Shown here piece after piece: positions 17,326 to 25,910 of a stretch of 64,000 nucleotides of DNA. The notes below the pieces were generated by a model that was not told the DNA's origin, did not search any database, and worked only from the letters and a program-made list of their open reading frames with translations. The first letter of the stretch is position 1, and every line of letters begins with the position of its first letter. The position numbers and the translations under genes are program-made. Source of the stretch: Devosia sp. 66-22 (lineage in GTDB: Bacteria; Pseudomonadota; Alphaproteobacteria; Rhizobiales; Devosiaceae). The stretch spans positions 1 through 64,000 of the forward strand of contig MKUZ01000020.1 of assembly GCA_001899065.1 (NCBI GenBank), written 5' to 3'.

Positions 17326-17462
17326 CCGGTGAGGACGAGAAGAGGAAGTCTCAACGTCTAGTTCACGGCCAGCCGATCGGAGTACAGGGCGATCGCTCCC
17401 AACGAAATTCAGAGCGGCAGCATCCAAGCTTGCGAGCACTTCCGGACTATCCGTCTCGCTAG
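16683..17462 (+). pseudogene. IS3-family transposase OrfB, 3'-truncated
   Basis: Starts at ATG 16683 within the frameshift window. It shows the HTH_21 region (RRFGYRRIHVMLQRHG) and the rve integrase core. The first two catalytic acids are present (WSLDFVSDAF and IVSDNGTEF). The third, the glutamate normally found in VESFNGRLRDE, is absent: after DWHYMSEANRG the sequence becomes unrelated and ends at 17462. The product would lack a complete DDE triad. Confidence 0.85.
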
Positions 17463-17511
17463 GCTGTACAGCGGTGCAGCGTCGCAATGGGGGCCTCAGG
17501 GCAGCGCTGAA

Positions 17512-18540
17512 TTAGGCCCCAGCTGCCATGGAAAGGGAGGCGCGATCTACGAAGCGCCCAGGTAGCCGAATTGTCTCGGGATGGGGCGGGTGATCGATTG
17601 CGGCGAGCATGGCGGCTCGCCCCATCTCATAGTAAGGAAGCTCCATGGTTGAAAGGCCCGGCTTCAGGAGCCGAGCGATCGGCTCAAGGTTGTCGAAGCT
17701 CACTACGGAGACATCTCGGCCGATCTTGTACCCGAGTTCAGCCAGATCAAAATACACATCCATCGCGAGAATATCTTGACCGCAGATAATGACGTCGGGC
17801 CGGTTCTCCTCAGGCTCTGCCATGAGGCTTGCGAGCAGTCGGTCGGCGACAAACGTTATTTCTCCTTCGCGCTCCTCCACGGCAGTGTGGATACGCGGCC
17901 CCATGTCGATGCCGCGCTCGCGGGCTGCATCTGAGATGCCGGACGCGCGAAGGCCAGCAGCGACGATTGTGCTTGCGAGATTGAGGAATATCGGCCGCCG
18001 GAAACCGCGCGCGAACACCACATCGGCTAGCCCGCGGGCGAGGCTGTAGTCGTCCGGGATTACCGCGGTGTGGCGACCTTCGGGATCGAAGCAGTTGAGG
18101 AGGATGCGCGGCACCGAGGAAACGGGCAGCTTAACCGCCTGATGATAGCGCGCTGCGTAGATCACGGCCTCGGCCCGGAAGGCAGTTAGCTGCGAGTCGG
18201 CGAGGCGATGACTCGGCGCTCCTTGCTCGATATTGAAGAGCATCATCTGCTTGCCGCGCTCCCAAGCCGCATCCTGTGCGCCGCGGATCAGATCGATCGA
18301 TGACGAAGAGGTCGCGACACCGTCGGCGAGAAAGCCGATCACGTCGGAGCGCTGCAAGCGCATCATGCGCGCCGCCTGGCTTGGTTCGTAGCCAATCTCG
18401 CCGATGATTGCCTCGATCCGCTCGCGTTGCGGGCGTTAACGAGGGGGTCGCGGTTAATTACTCGCGACACGGTCTTGAGCGAGGTCCCGGCCCGTTCTGC
18501 GATTTCGCGTTGGCTTGCCCTCCAGTCCTTGTCTGACGAA
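17512..18540 (-). pseudogene. Frameshifted LacI-family regulator
   Basis: The sensor domain is intact in one frame (17512-18366 and a little upstream: MMRLQRSDVIGFLADGVATS onward). The DNA-binding domain is in another frame further upstream: RASQREIAERAGTSLKTVSR, VINRDPLVNAR. The two join if one base is restored near 18425-18432, after the codons for NAR and before RERIEAIIGEIGYEPSQAAR. No good start codon sits before the HTH either, so a second lesion is possible. The downstream ATG at 18366 would give a protein with no DNA-binding domain. It lies between the IS debris and the divergent CUT1 operon it probably once controlled. Confidence 0.8.
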
Positions 18541-18542
18541 GG

Positions 18543-18558
18543 ACAACGCTTTGCAAGC
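18543..18558. promoter_or_regulatory. Partial LacI-type operator half-sites
   Basis: The segment contains ACGCTTTGCAA (18546-18556), an 11-base identity to part of the double operator at 7648-7675. It lies just upstream of the frameshifted LacI gene and 150 bases before the divergent transporter operon. It may be the operator of the broken regulator or a second target of the intact one at 7693. Confidence 0.4.
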
Positions 18559-18619
18559 AGGAGAGACCGAAGACCACAATCCAGATGGATTCCAGGATGA
18601 CGTCAGGAACGAGCTGCTA

Positions 18620-18670
18620 TTGACAACGTGAGACAATTGAGAATATCGATTGACCATCGTGAGACATTGG
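18620..18670. promoter_or_regulatory. Direct repeat upstream of the CUT1 operon
   Basis: Two similar 21-base blocks, TTGACAACGTGAGACAATTGA (one base fewer is shared in the core: CGTGAGACA) at 18620-18640 and TTGACCATCGTGAGACATTG at 18650-18669, start 30 bp apart, close to three helical turns. They lie 37-87 bases before the solute-binding-protein ATG and include TTGACA/TTGACC, so they could be promoter elements, operator sites or both. Confidence 0.45.
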
Positions 18671-18706
18671 TGAACACCGGGTCGCACGGACAACGGGAGG
18701 AACATC

Positions 18707-20020
18707 ATGAAATTTGCCCTTGTGGCCGCCCTGGCGAGTTTGCTCGCCGCCAGCCCCGCGCTTGCTCAGAGCCCCGCCATTCCGCCGGCTGGCGATATCG
18801 TGCCGCGCGAGATCACCTGGCTGGCGTCGCGGCCGTCCGACGGTCCGGTGCTCAGCACCGTCCGGCAGATCGCCGACGAGTACGCCGCCCAGCATCCGGG
18901 CTTCAAACTCGACATTGTCGAAACGCCCGATCGTCCGTCGTACCTCCAGAAGCTCGAGACACTCGCCGCGGCGCGCCAGCTTCCTGAATTCTTCGATACC
19001 GACGCGACGCCTTTTGCCGACAAGCTTCGCCAGCAGGGGCTGATGGTCGACACGGCGGCGCTTCTCGACAGCTATGGCCTCACCGATCAGTTCCGCCCCG
19101 TGGCGCTCAATTACGATCGCTTCGGGGACGGCAGCCTCTATCTCATTCCGCTCGAGTTCGGCATGGAGGTGTTCTGGTACAACAAGGCCATGTTCGAGGC
19201 GGCAGGCGTCACTCCGCCCGCGACCCTCGATGATCTGCCAGCACTCTGTCCCAAGCTCGCTGCGACCGGCGTGCTCCCGATCGCCCTCGATGGCGTTGAC
19301 GGCTGGCCGCCCCAGCGCATGATTGCGTGGTATCCGTTCCGCCTTTCGGGTGCCGACTATCTCGATAAGCTCAAGAGGGGCGAGGCCAAGCTCTCCGACC
19401 CCATCGGTGTCAAGACCACCCAATGGCTCGCGAGCTTTGCATCGAATGGCTGCCTCGCCAAAGACTTCTCGGCGCAGGGTTACACCGATGCGCGCGATCA
19501 GTTCACCCAGGGCAAGGCCGCCATTTACTACATGGGCACCTGGGAGACCGAGGCAATGATCAACGAGGCGTCGCAAGCCGAGGCCGTGCGCGGCAAGATC
19601 GACTATTTCACGCTGCCGCTGACGGCCGATGAGACGACCGGTGCCAATGAGTTCTTCGTCAACTCCGGCATCGGCATGGCCGTGGGCTCCACTACGTTTG
19701 ATCCGCTGGTCTACGACTTCGTCAAGTACATGCTGACCCGCTACTCGGAACTCTACGCCAACACCGGCGCCCTCTCGCCGATGACCTATACGCCCGAGAA
19801 GCTACCCAACGACGCGCCGCTCTACGCCAAGATCGTCGCTGAGATCCCCAAGCTCGGTTCGCTCTATGCCGTACCGTGGGACACCCAGCTCGATCCCAAG
19901 TCGAACACGGTGATGCAGCAGCAACTGACGCTGCTTCTCCAGGGCAACATCACGGCCGAGCAATTCCAGCAGGCGGTCGACGCAGCCATCGCCGAGAACG
20001 CCCCGCGCTTCTTCAAATAA
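18707..20020 (+). CDS. Sugar ABC transporter substrate-binding protein, family 1 (CUT1)
   Basis: A 437-residue periplasmic protein with signal peptide (KFALVAALASLLAASPALAQ) and the SBP_bac_1 fold. Landmarks are LIPLEFGMEVFWYNKAMFEA and GVLPIALDGVDGW; AIYYMGTWETEAMI and ANEFFVNSGIGMAVG follow. The ATG at 18707 follows CGGGAGGAACATC. Two permeases follow, then two GH32-type genes in the same direction, so the ligand is probably a fructo-oligosaccharide. No ATPase gene is in the operon. Confidence 0.93.
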   Translation: MKFALVAALASLLAASPALAQSPAIPPAGDIVPREITWLASRPSDGPVLSTVRQIADEYAAQHPGFKLDIVETPDRPSYLQKLETLAAARQLPEFFDTDATPFADKLRQQGLMVDTAALLDSYGLTDQFRPVALNYDRFGDGSLYLIPLEFGMEVFWYNKAMFEAAGVTPPATLDDLPALCPKLAATGVLPIALDGVDGWPPQRMIAWYPFRLSGADYLDKLKRGEAKLSDPIGVKTTQWLASFASNGCLAKDFSAQGYTDARDQFTQGKAAIYYMGTWETEAMINEASQAEAVRGKIDYFTLPLTADETTGANEFFVNSGIGMAVGSTTFDPLVYDFVKYMLTRYSELYANTGALSPMTYTPEKLPNDAPLYAKIVAEIPKLGSLYAVPWDTQLDPKSNTVMQQQLTLLLQGNITAEQFQQAVDAAIAENAPRFFK

Positions 20021-20050
20021 CTCGTCTCGCATCTCCCGACGTGCGACGCT

Positions 20051-20078
20051 GGCGGCCGGGCCCAACGGTCCGGCTGCC
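20051..20078 (+). promoter_or_regulatory. Intercistronic stem-loop
   Basis: GGCGGCCGG (20051-20059) pairs with CCGGCTGCC (20070-20078) around a 10-base loop, one pair being G-U. It separates the binding-protein gene from the first permease gene, as at three other transporters in this window, and lacks a T tract. Confidence 0.65.
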
Positions 20079-20096
20079 GACAGAAGAGGATCGACC

Positions 20097-20981
20097 ATGC
20101 TCTCTTACAGATCGCGCATCGCAGTCTTCGTCTTCCTCACGCCGCCCCTGCTCGCTTACTTCGTCGCGGTCGTGCTTCCCATCTTCCAGTCGCTCTACCT
20201 GAGCTTGTTCGAATGGGACGGCATCTTCGATCCGGTGTTTGTGGGTCTGGGCAACTACGTGAAGATGTTCACGGCCGATCCGTCCTTCTGGGGCTCCCTG
20301 GGCCGCTCGCTGGTCTATGTCGCGATCACGCTGGTGTTTCAGCTCGGCGTCGCGTTGCTGATTGCCAACCTTCTCACCTATGCGACGCGCGGCCGCGAAA
20401 TCATCAAGACCCTCGTCGTGCTGCCTGCGATCGTCTCCACCGTGGCCATCGCTCTTTTGTTCCGCCGACTCTACTCGTTCGATCCGCCGGGGCTGATCAA
20501 TCAGGTTTTGAGCCTCGTCGGCCTCGAGGGACTCAGCCGCGCCTGGCTGTCTGATCTCGGCACCGTGCTGACCGCCGTGTCCGTGCCCGAGGGCTGGCGC
20601 TTCTTTGGCATCTATATGCTTATTCTCTATGGCGGATTGCTCGCCGTGCCGCGCGACCTCGAGGAAGCGGCCAAGCTCGACGGCGCCACCGAATGGCAGA
20701 TCTTCCGCTATGTGCGGTTCCCCTATCTGCGCCCGGTCTGGATCACCACCGCCATCATGGCGACTACCAATGCTCTGCGCGGTTTCGACATTCCCTATCT
20801 GCTGACCAATGGCGGACCAGGAGAGTCATCGGAACTGCTCACCACCTACATGTACAAGACCGCCTTCGCGCACACCGAGTTCGGCTACGCCAGCGCGCTG
20901 TCGGTCGCCATTGTGCTCGAATGCCTGATCGCCGTGGGGCTGATCCTCTTCATGGTGCGCAAGAGAGGCTTCACGGTATGA
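20097..20981 (+). CDS. Sugar ABC transporter permease (MalF/UgpA type)
   Basis: A 294-residue inner-membrane permease with six predicted helices, starting with IAVFVFLTPPLLAYFVAVVL. The EAA loop is LEEAAKLDGATEWQIFRYVR. GGPGESSELLTTYMYKTAF is the usual loop before the last helix. The ribosome binding site is AGAAGAGGA. Its end overlaps the next permease (ATGA). Confidence 0.93.
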   Translation: MLSYRSRIAVFVFLTPPLLAYFVAVVLPIFQSLYLSLFEWDGIFDPVFVGLGNYVKMFTADPSFWGSLGRSLVYVAITLVFQLGVALLIANLLTYATRGREIIKTLVVLPAIVSTVAIALLFRRLYSFDPPGLINQVLSLVGLEGLSRAWLSDLGTVLTAVSVPEGWRFFGIYMLILYGGLLAVPRDLEEAAKLDGATEWQIFRYVRFPYLRPVWITTAIMATTNALRGFDIPYLLTNGGPGESSELLTTYMYKTAFAHTEFGYASALSVAIVLECLIAVGLILFMVRKRGFTV

Positions 20982-21865
20982 CGTCCGAGGCCATCGTGAA
21001 CCGCTCGCTTTCATCGATCTTGAGGCCTGGCACTGGCAGCCTCGGTCTGCATCGCATCTTCTCGCAGGCGATCATCCTGCTGATCGTTTTGGTGCAGGTC
21101 TATCCGCTGGTGTGGATCCTCCTGACCGCACTCCGGCCGGCGCAGGAGTTTGCCGCGGGCAATCCGTTCGCGCTGCCCAGCGTCATCACGCTCGAGAACT
21201 TCCAGCGCGCATTCGCGCAGGGCAACCTCGGTCACTACCTGCTCAACAGCGCCATCGTCACGCTCGCCGCCGACGCGCTCATCGTCGCCCTCGGGATGAT
21301 GGCCGCCTACGCCATCCAGGTGCTCGGCTTCAAATACAGCCGCTTCGTGCTTGGGCTTTTCATCGTGGGTATCGTCGTGCCCGCGCATGTGACGCTCGTG
21401 CCGCTGTTCCTCAATTACCGTAACTTCGGTCTGCTCAATTCCTACTGGTCTATCATCGTCCCCTTGGTGGGCTTCTCGCTGCCGATGGCGGTCTATCTGT
21501 TTCAGAGCTTTTACAGCTACATCCCGCGCGAGCTCTACGACGCCGCCACCGTCGACGGAGCAGGGCCTTACCGCACGTTCTTTTCGATCACCGTGCCGAT
21601 GTCGGTGAACACTGTGGTGACGGTCGTCTTCGTCAACACCATCTTCATCTGGAATGACTTCATATTCGCCAACACCTTCGTGCTCGATAAAGACATGAAG
21701 ACCGTTCCACTCGGGCTCCAGAGCTATATGGGAGCGATGGGCTCGATCGACTGGACGGCAACCTTCGCCGCCGTTTGCGTCACCGTCACGCCGCTCCTAT
21801 TGGCGCTGCTCGTCCTCAACCGCGCCATCATCTACGGCATCCAGGGCGGCGCCACCAAGGGCTGA
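20978..21865 (+). CDS. Sugar ABC transporter permease (MalG/UgpE type)
   Basis: A 295-residue partner permease. The EAA loop is RELYDAATVDGAGPYRTFFS, and the C-terminus IIYGIQGGATKG is typical of MalG-like proteins. The ATG at 20978 overlaps the previous stop; an in-frame upstream extension is antisense-like and rejected. The heterodimer would need an ATPase of the MsmK/UgpC type encoded elsewhere. Confidence 0.93.
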   Translation: MTSEAIVNRSLSSILRPGTGSLGLHRIFSQAIILLIVLVQVYPLVWILLTALRPAQEFAAGNPFALPSVITLENFQRAFAQGNLGHYLLNSAIVTLAADALIVALGMMAAYAIQVLGFKYSRFVLGLFIVGIVVPAHVTLVPLFLNYRNFGLLNSYWSIIVPLVGFSLPMAVYLFQSFYSYIPRELYDAATVDGAGPYRTFFSITVPMSVNTVVTVVFVNTIFIWNDFIFANTFVLDKDMKTVPLGLQSYMGAMGSIDWTATFAAVCVTVTPLLLALLVLNRAIIYGIQGGATKG

Positions 21866-21888
21866 CCTGAGCTTCACCGAGACCGACC

Positions 21889-23352
21889 ATGACCACCACG
21901 AAATCAGCTGTCGCCATGAACTTTGCCGGGGTGCGCGATCCACGCGTCGACGGACCGCAGGGCGACGCGATCCCATTCTTCCACCAGGGCCGCTACCACC
22001 TTTATTACCTCGAGGCCCCGGCCGGTAAATTGGATCAGCCCGAGCGCGGCCGCACGCCCTGGCGACATGTCGTGAGCGACGATCTAGTCACCTGGAAGGA
22101 CCTCGGAATCATGCTGCCGCTGGGCACGCGCGAGGAGGCCGACCCCGATGGGATCTGGACCGGCTCGGTGATCGAGAAGGATGGCGTGATCCATATCTTC
22201 TACACCGGCGGCAACCGTCCGAACGACACGCCACAGACCATCTGCCATGCGACCAGCACGGACGGCGTCAATTTCACCAAGGACACACGCAATCCCCTGT
22301 TCGGTCCCATTACCGAGTGGTTCGAAGCGCGCGACTGGCGCGACCCCTTCGTGTTCTGGCGCGACGACAAGCATGAGTACTGGATGCTGCTTTCGGGCCG
22401 TGTCCGCCATGGGGCACCCGGCCGCCGTGGTGTCGTCGTGCTCTGCACGTCGCCCGATCTCGAGACCTGGACCATTCACGAGGACCCCTTCTACGCGCCC
22501 GGCAACACCTGGTGCATGGAATGCCCCGAAGTGTTCGAACTCGGCGGCAAGTGGCGCATGATCTTTTCGCGCTTCTCAGAGCAGGCGGCGACGATCTACC
22601 GCGAATCCGACAGCCTTGATGGGCCTTGGCGTACGCCGGCCTTTCCCGCGCTCGATGGCCCGCGTTGGTACGCGGCCAAGTCGCTGGCCGACGACAAGGG
22701 ACGACGCATCGCTTTCGGCTGGGTGCATGATCGTCGTGACTTCGTCGACGACGGCGAGTGGCTGTGGGGCGGCGACATGTGCCTGCCGCGTGAAATCTAT
22801 GCGGGCGAGGGGGATCGGCTATTCGTCCGGCTGCCGCAGGAGATCGAGAATTGGCTCGACGATGAGCGCCATTTGCCGCTGAGTCATGCCGGAAAGCTCG
22901 TCGCGCGCGGGAGCGCGGCGTCCTGCGCGGTGCAGGTACCGGCAACAATCTCCCCGGAGCTTTGTCGCCTGACGCTCGACGTCGCGGTCGGGGATTTGCG
23001 CGGTGGCGTCGGCGTCATGCTCTACTCGACGGCGGCGCAGACTGACGGCCTCGCCCTGTTCATCGACGCCGGCACGGGCCGTGTCACGCTCGGCGACGTT
23101 GTCTCGGCCAAGGAGGCTGACCGCGCGCCCGAACCATATGTCACCAATTGGATCGCTCTGCGCAGGAGCGGAACCTACCGGATCGATATCTATTTGCGTG
23201 GCAATACCCTTGAGATCTTTATCGATCGCCAGGTCGCGCTGACCCACCGTAGCTACCGCAAAGTGCCACTCAACCCGATCGTCATCGTTGAGGACGGAAC
23301 CGCGACGGTGACGGCCCGCCTAGCAACTCACGTCGCGGGTGGATCGCGATGA
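21889..23352 (+). CDS. GH32-like beta-fructosidase with atypical nucleophile motif
   Basis: A 487-residue cytosolic enzyme with the GH32 five-bladed propeller and C-terminal beta-sandwich. The usual WMNDPNG block is replaced by PQGDAIPFFHQGRYHLYYL, with Asp26 the likely nucleophile. The RDP motif is Arg151-Asp152-Pro153 and the acid/base is in ECPE (Glu211). TGSVIEKDGVIHIFYTG is another family block. It lacks a signal peptide, so the substrate is an imported fructoside. This branch of GH32-like proteins often differs in specificity from invertases and inulinases. The stop overlaps the next GH32 gene by 4 bases. Confidence 0.85.
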   Translation: MTTTKSAVAMNFAGVRDPRVDGPQGDAIPFFHQGRYHLYYLEAPAGKLDQPERGRTPWRHVVSDDLVTWKDLGIMLPLGTREEADPDGIWTGSVIEKDGVIHIFYTGGNRPNDTPQTICHATSTDGVNFTKDTRNPLFGPITEWFEARDWRDPFVFWRDDKHEYWMLLSGRVRHGAPGRRGVVVLCTSPDLETWTIHEDPFYAPGNTWCMECPEVFELGGKWRMIFSRFSEQAATIYRESDSLDGPWRTPAFPALDGPRWYAAKSLADDKGRRIAFGWVHDRRDFVDDGEWLWGGDMCLPREIYAGEGDRLFVRLPQEIENWLDDERHLPLSHAGKLVARGSAASCAVQVPATISPELCRLTLDVAVGDLRGGVGVMLYSTAAQTDGLALFIDAGTGRVTLGDVVSAKEADRAPEPYVTNWIALRRSGTYRIDIYLRGNTLEIFIDRQVALTHRSYRKVPLNPIVIVEDGTATVTARLATHVAGGSR

Positions 23353-24719
23353 GCAGCGAGCCCTTCCGCCCCCGGCTCCATTTCTCGCCTGCCACCGGCT
23401 GGCTGAACGATCCCAACGGGCTGATCTTTGTCGATGGAGTCTGGCATGTCTTCTACCAGCATCATCCGCACAGCACGCTTTGGGGGCCGATGCATTGGGG
23501 GCATGCGAGCAGCCGGGACCTCGTCAACTGGACGCACCTGCCAATCGCGCTGAAGCCGGACACGCTTGGCACATGCTTCTCCGGCAGCGCCGTCGCGACG
23601 CCTGAAGGCGAGATCAAGCTGTTCTATACCGCTCATCAGACCGCACTCGATGGCTCGGACTTCCAGGTGCAGTGCCTGGTTCACGCGGACCACGAACTGA
23701 CAAGTTTTGCAGGCGATGAGCGAAATCCTGTCGTCGACAATCCCGGACTGAGCGCATTCCGTGACCCGAAGGTCTTCTGGCACGAGCCGACCCGTCGCTG
23801 GATCATGGTCGTTACACACGGGCAGTCCATCGGCATCCGGTCCTCGAGCGATCTCGTGAACTGGGCGCTCGAGAGCGAGTTTGGCGACCGCGACGGAAGG
23901 CACGGCAACGGGCCGTGGGAGTGTCCCGACCTGTTTCCGCTCCAGGCGGCGGATGGCACGACACATTGGATTCTGCTTGTCGGGATCGGCAGCGATTCCT
24001 ACGGCGGGGGTTCCGGTACCCAGTATTTCATCGGCGACTTCGATGGTCACAGATTTGCCAACGGCAACTCGTCCGACACGGTACTTTGGGCCGACTATGG
24101 CCGCGACTACTACGCTGCCCAATCGTTTCACGGGGCGCCGCGGCCGACGACGATGGCCTGGGCAAGCAACTGGCAATACGCTCGCGAAACCCCCACCCGG
24201 TCATTCCGAGGCGTTCTCAGCCTGCCGCGTGAACTCGGCATTGCAGATACGCCCTCCGGCATGAGACTGGTACAAGGCGTCCCCCCGCATCTGGCCAGCA
24301 CCTTCGACACGCTTCCTCCTGCGGGCGTGCCAAAGACTGGAACCTACCATTTCCGGTTGGAGATCTCCGAAGAGCCGCAAGTTGCGGTTTGCCTCTTTGG
24401 CGAAGCCGAACCGCAGTTTACCCTTCATCGGGTCGTCACTGGATGGCACCTCCGCACGGTGCGGCGAGATAAAAGCAGGATCGGTGCGAGCTTCGCGCAC
24501 GATTACGTGCTCGGTATCTCCGGCTCCATCACCCACATCGACTTCTATGTGGACAACGGACTGGTGGAACTACGATCCAGTGATGGTCTTGTCTGGCTTA
24601 CCAGTCTCTACTTCCCGGAGGACGTCGCTGGTGCCGTTCGCGTTGAACCCACAAGAACAACCATCGTGAACGCCCAACCACGTTCGGGCTCATCCCAAGT
24701 TCGAATGCTCCAGAATTGA
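23349..24719 (+). CDS. GH32 beta-fructofuranosidase
   Basis: A 456-residue canonical GH32 enzyme that releases fructose from sucrose, fructo-oligosaccharides or levan/inulin fragments by a retaining mechanism. The nucleophile is Asp21 in GWLNDPNG, the transition-state residue is Asp139 in FRDP, and the acid/base is Glu191 in WECPDLF. FYQHHPHSTLWGPMHWGHA is strongly conserved. The C-terminal beta-sandwich starts near residue 315. There is no signal peptide. It is coupled to the preceding GH32-like gene (ATGA). Its last 30 bases overlap the end of the convergent LacI gene. Confidence 0.94.
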   Translation: MSSEPFRPRLHFSPATGWLNDPNGLIFVDGVWHVFYQHHPHSTLWGPMHWGHASSRDLVNWTHLPIALKPDTLGTCFSGSAVATPEGEIKLFYTAHQTALDGSDFQVQCLVHADHELTSFAGDERNPVVDNPGLSAFRDPKVFWHEPTRRWIMVVTHGQSIGIRSSSDLVNWALESEFGDRDGRHGNGPWECPDLFPLQAADGTTHWILLVGIGSDSYGGGSGTQYFIGDFDGHRFANGNSSDTVLWADYGRDYYAAQSFHGAPRPTTMAWASNWQYARETPTRSFRGVLSLPRELGIADTPSGMRLVQGVPPHLASTFDTLPPAGVPKTGTYHFRLEISEEPQVAVCLFGEAEPQFTLHRVVTGWHLRTVRRDKSRIGASFAHDYVLGISGSITHIDFYVDNGLVELRSSDGLVWLTSLYFPEDVAGAVRVEPTRTTIVNAQPRSGSSQVRMLQN

Positions 24720-25739
24720 GCTTCTGTCGGCACTGGACCCGCGCGGGACGACCGCGCAATTCAGGACTCTGCGCTCGCTTTCGCTTCCTTTGCCTTGAAC
24801 GAGCTTGTCGAGCATGTCTGCGCCCTGCCACCCGAGATCGTAGTAGGGAAGGGCGACGGTGGTCAGTTCCGGCTTGAGGCCAAGCGAAACGGTCCGGAAG
24901 TCGTCGAAGCCGACTATAGTGACGTCATCGGGAATGCGAAGACCGAGAGAGAGCGCGGCGAGGTAAGCCTGGAGCGCCATTTCGTCATTGCCGCAGACCA
25001 GCGCTGTCGGACGATCGGGCAGGGAGAGAACGTCCAGCGCTTCGCGATAGACGTAGTTGGTCTCGTGGCCGATCGGTCCCTCCATGCCCAGCCGGATGAT
25101 GAGGTCGCTGTCAGAAAGGCCACCCGCCTTTGCAGCGGCGAGGAAGGCCTCGAGACGCTGGTTCGCGCCCAGCAGGAGCGGGTTGAGGCGGATGTATCCG
25201 ATGCGACGATGCCCAAGCGCGATCAGGTGCCTGGTGAGGTCGTACGATCCGCCATAGTCGTCGGGTTCGATGGAGGGGTAGGCAAGGCCGTCCTCGGGAT
25301 GGGAGTTGACCAGGACAGCGGGAATCTTCACCTCGCCCGCAGTGGGCATCACCACCCGGTGATACATCGCGACGTAGAGCACGCCGTCGATCCGGTGCGC
25401 CTTGAAGGTCCGCCAGACGTCGCCCTCCCGTTCCGCATCGCCGCCCGTGTTGGCCAGCAGCACGGTGCGACCGTGGGCCACCGCCCAGTCCTGGACGCCC
25501 CGAACGATGTCGCCCGAATAGGGCGTCGTCGAAATGAAGTCGGTGATGATGCCGATGATGTTGGTCCGGCTCGACCGGATGCTGCGCGCCGCCAAGTTTG
25601 GAATGTAGCCCAGATCGGCAATGGCGAGTTGCACCCTCTCGATCGTATCGGGGGTGACGTTCGGCTCGCGGTTGACCACCCTGGAGACGGTCTTGTCCGA
25701 GACGCCGGCGACCCGGGCGACATCTTTGATACTGACCAT
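24690..25739 (-). CDS. LacI-family transcriptional regulator
   Basis: A 349-residue intact regulator: HTH MVSIKDVARVAGVSDKTVSR, VVNREPNVTPDT, hinge ARSIRSSRTN, then a sugar-binding domain with VTIVGFDDFRTVSLGLKPEL near the C-terminus. Transcription diverges from the CUT1-GH91 operon at 25911, and the intervening 170 bases hold a three-site operator array. Its inducer is therefore probably a fructo-oligosaccharide or difructose anhydride. The C-terminal codons overlap the convergent GH32 gene. Confidence 0.95.
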   Translation of the reverse strand: MVSIKDVARVAGVSDKTVSRVVNREPNVTPDTIERVQLAIADLGYIPNLAARSIRSSRTNIIGIITDFISTTPYSGDIVRGVQDWAVAHGRTVLLANTGGDAEREGDVWRTFKAHRIDGVLYVAMYHRVVMPTAGEVKIPAVLVNSHPEDGLAYPSIEPDDYGGSYDLTRHLIALGHRRIGYIRLNPLLLGANQRLEAFLAAAKAGGLSDSDLIIRLGMEGPIGHETNYVYREALDVLSLPDRPTALVCGNDEMALQAYLAALSLGLRIPDDVTIVGFDDFRTVSLGLKPELTTVALPYYDLGWQGADMLDKLVQGKGSESERRVLNCAVVPRGSSADRSSILEHSNLG

Positions 25740-25794
25740 CGGTCCTCCCCAAACCTCAAGACGAGTCTAGCGGGAGGAAAAACAGCTCGCAACC

Positions 25795-25851
25795 GACGAC
25801 GTCGACATTCGCAATGTCGACGTCGACATTTAGATTGACGACGTCGACATT
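25795..25851. promoter_or_regulatory. Three-site operator array, 21-bp period
   Basis: GACGTCGACATT occurs three times, ending at 25809, 25830 and 25851, exactly 21 bp apart. The middle copy is a perfect 18-bp palindrome, AATGTCGACGTCGACATT (25813-25830). Copies 1 and 3 share GACGACGTCGACATT. The central CG and the position between the divergent LacI gene and the CUT1 operon fit LacI operators placed on one face of the helix. Confidence 0.85.
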
Positions 25852-25910
25852 GGTTCATATGGTTTGAAATGCAGCGGGTCGTCTTCCGCGAGCAAATGAC
25901 AGGAGGAGTC

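Noticed and set aside
17330..17487. Possible protein fragment on the minus strand after the IS3 remnant
   Set aside because: A short frame with some ordered-looking sequence, but no family is recognisable and it has no start or context; treated as debris.
18617..19576. Long minus-strand open frame opposite the CUT1 binding-protein gene, and many similar frames opposite other genes
   Set aside because: These are antisense shadows of well-supported genes; they lack family motifs and have biased R/G/E composition.
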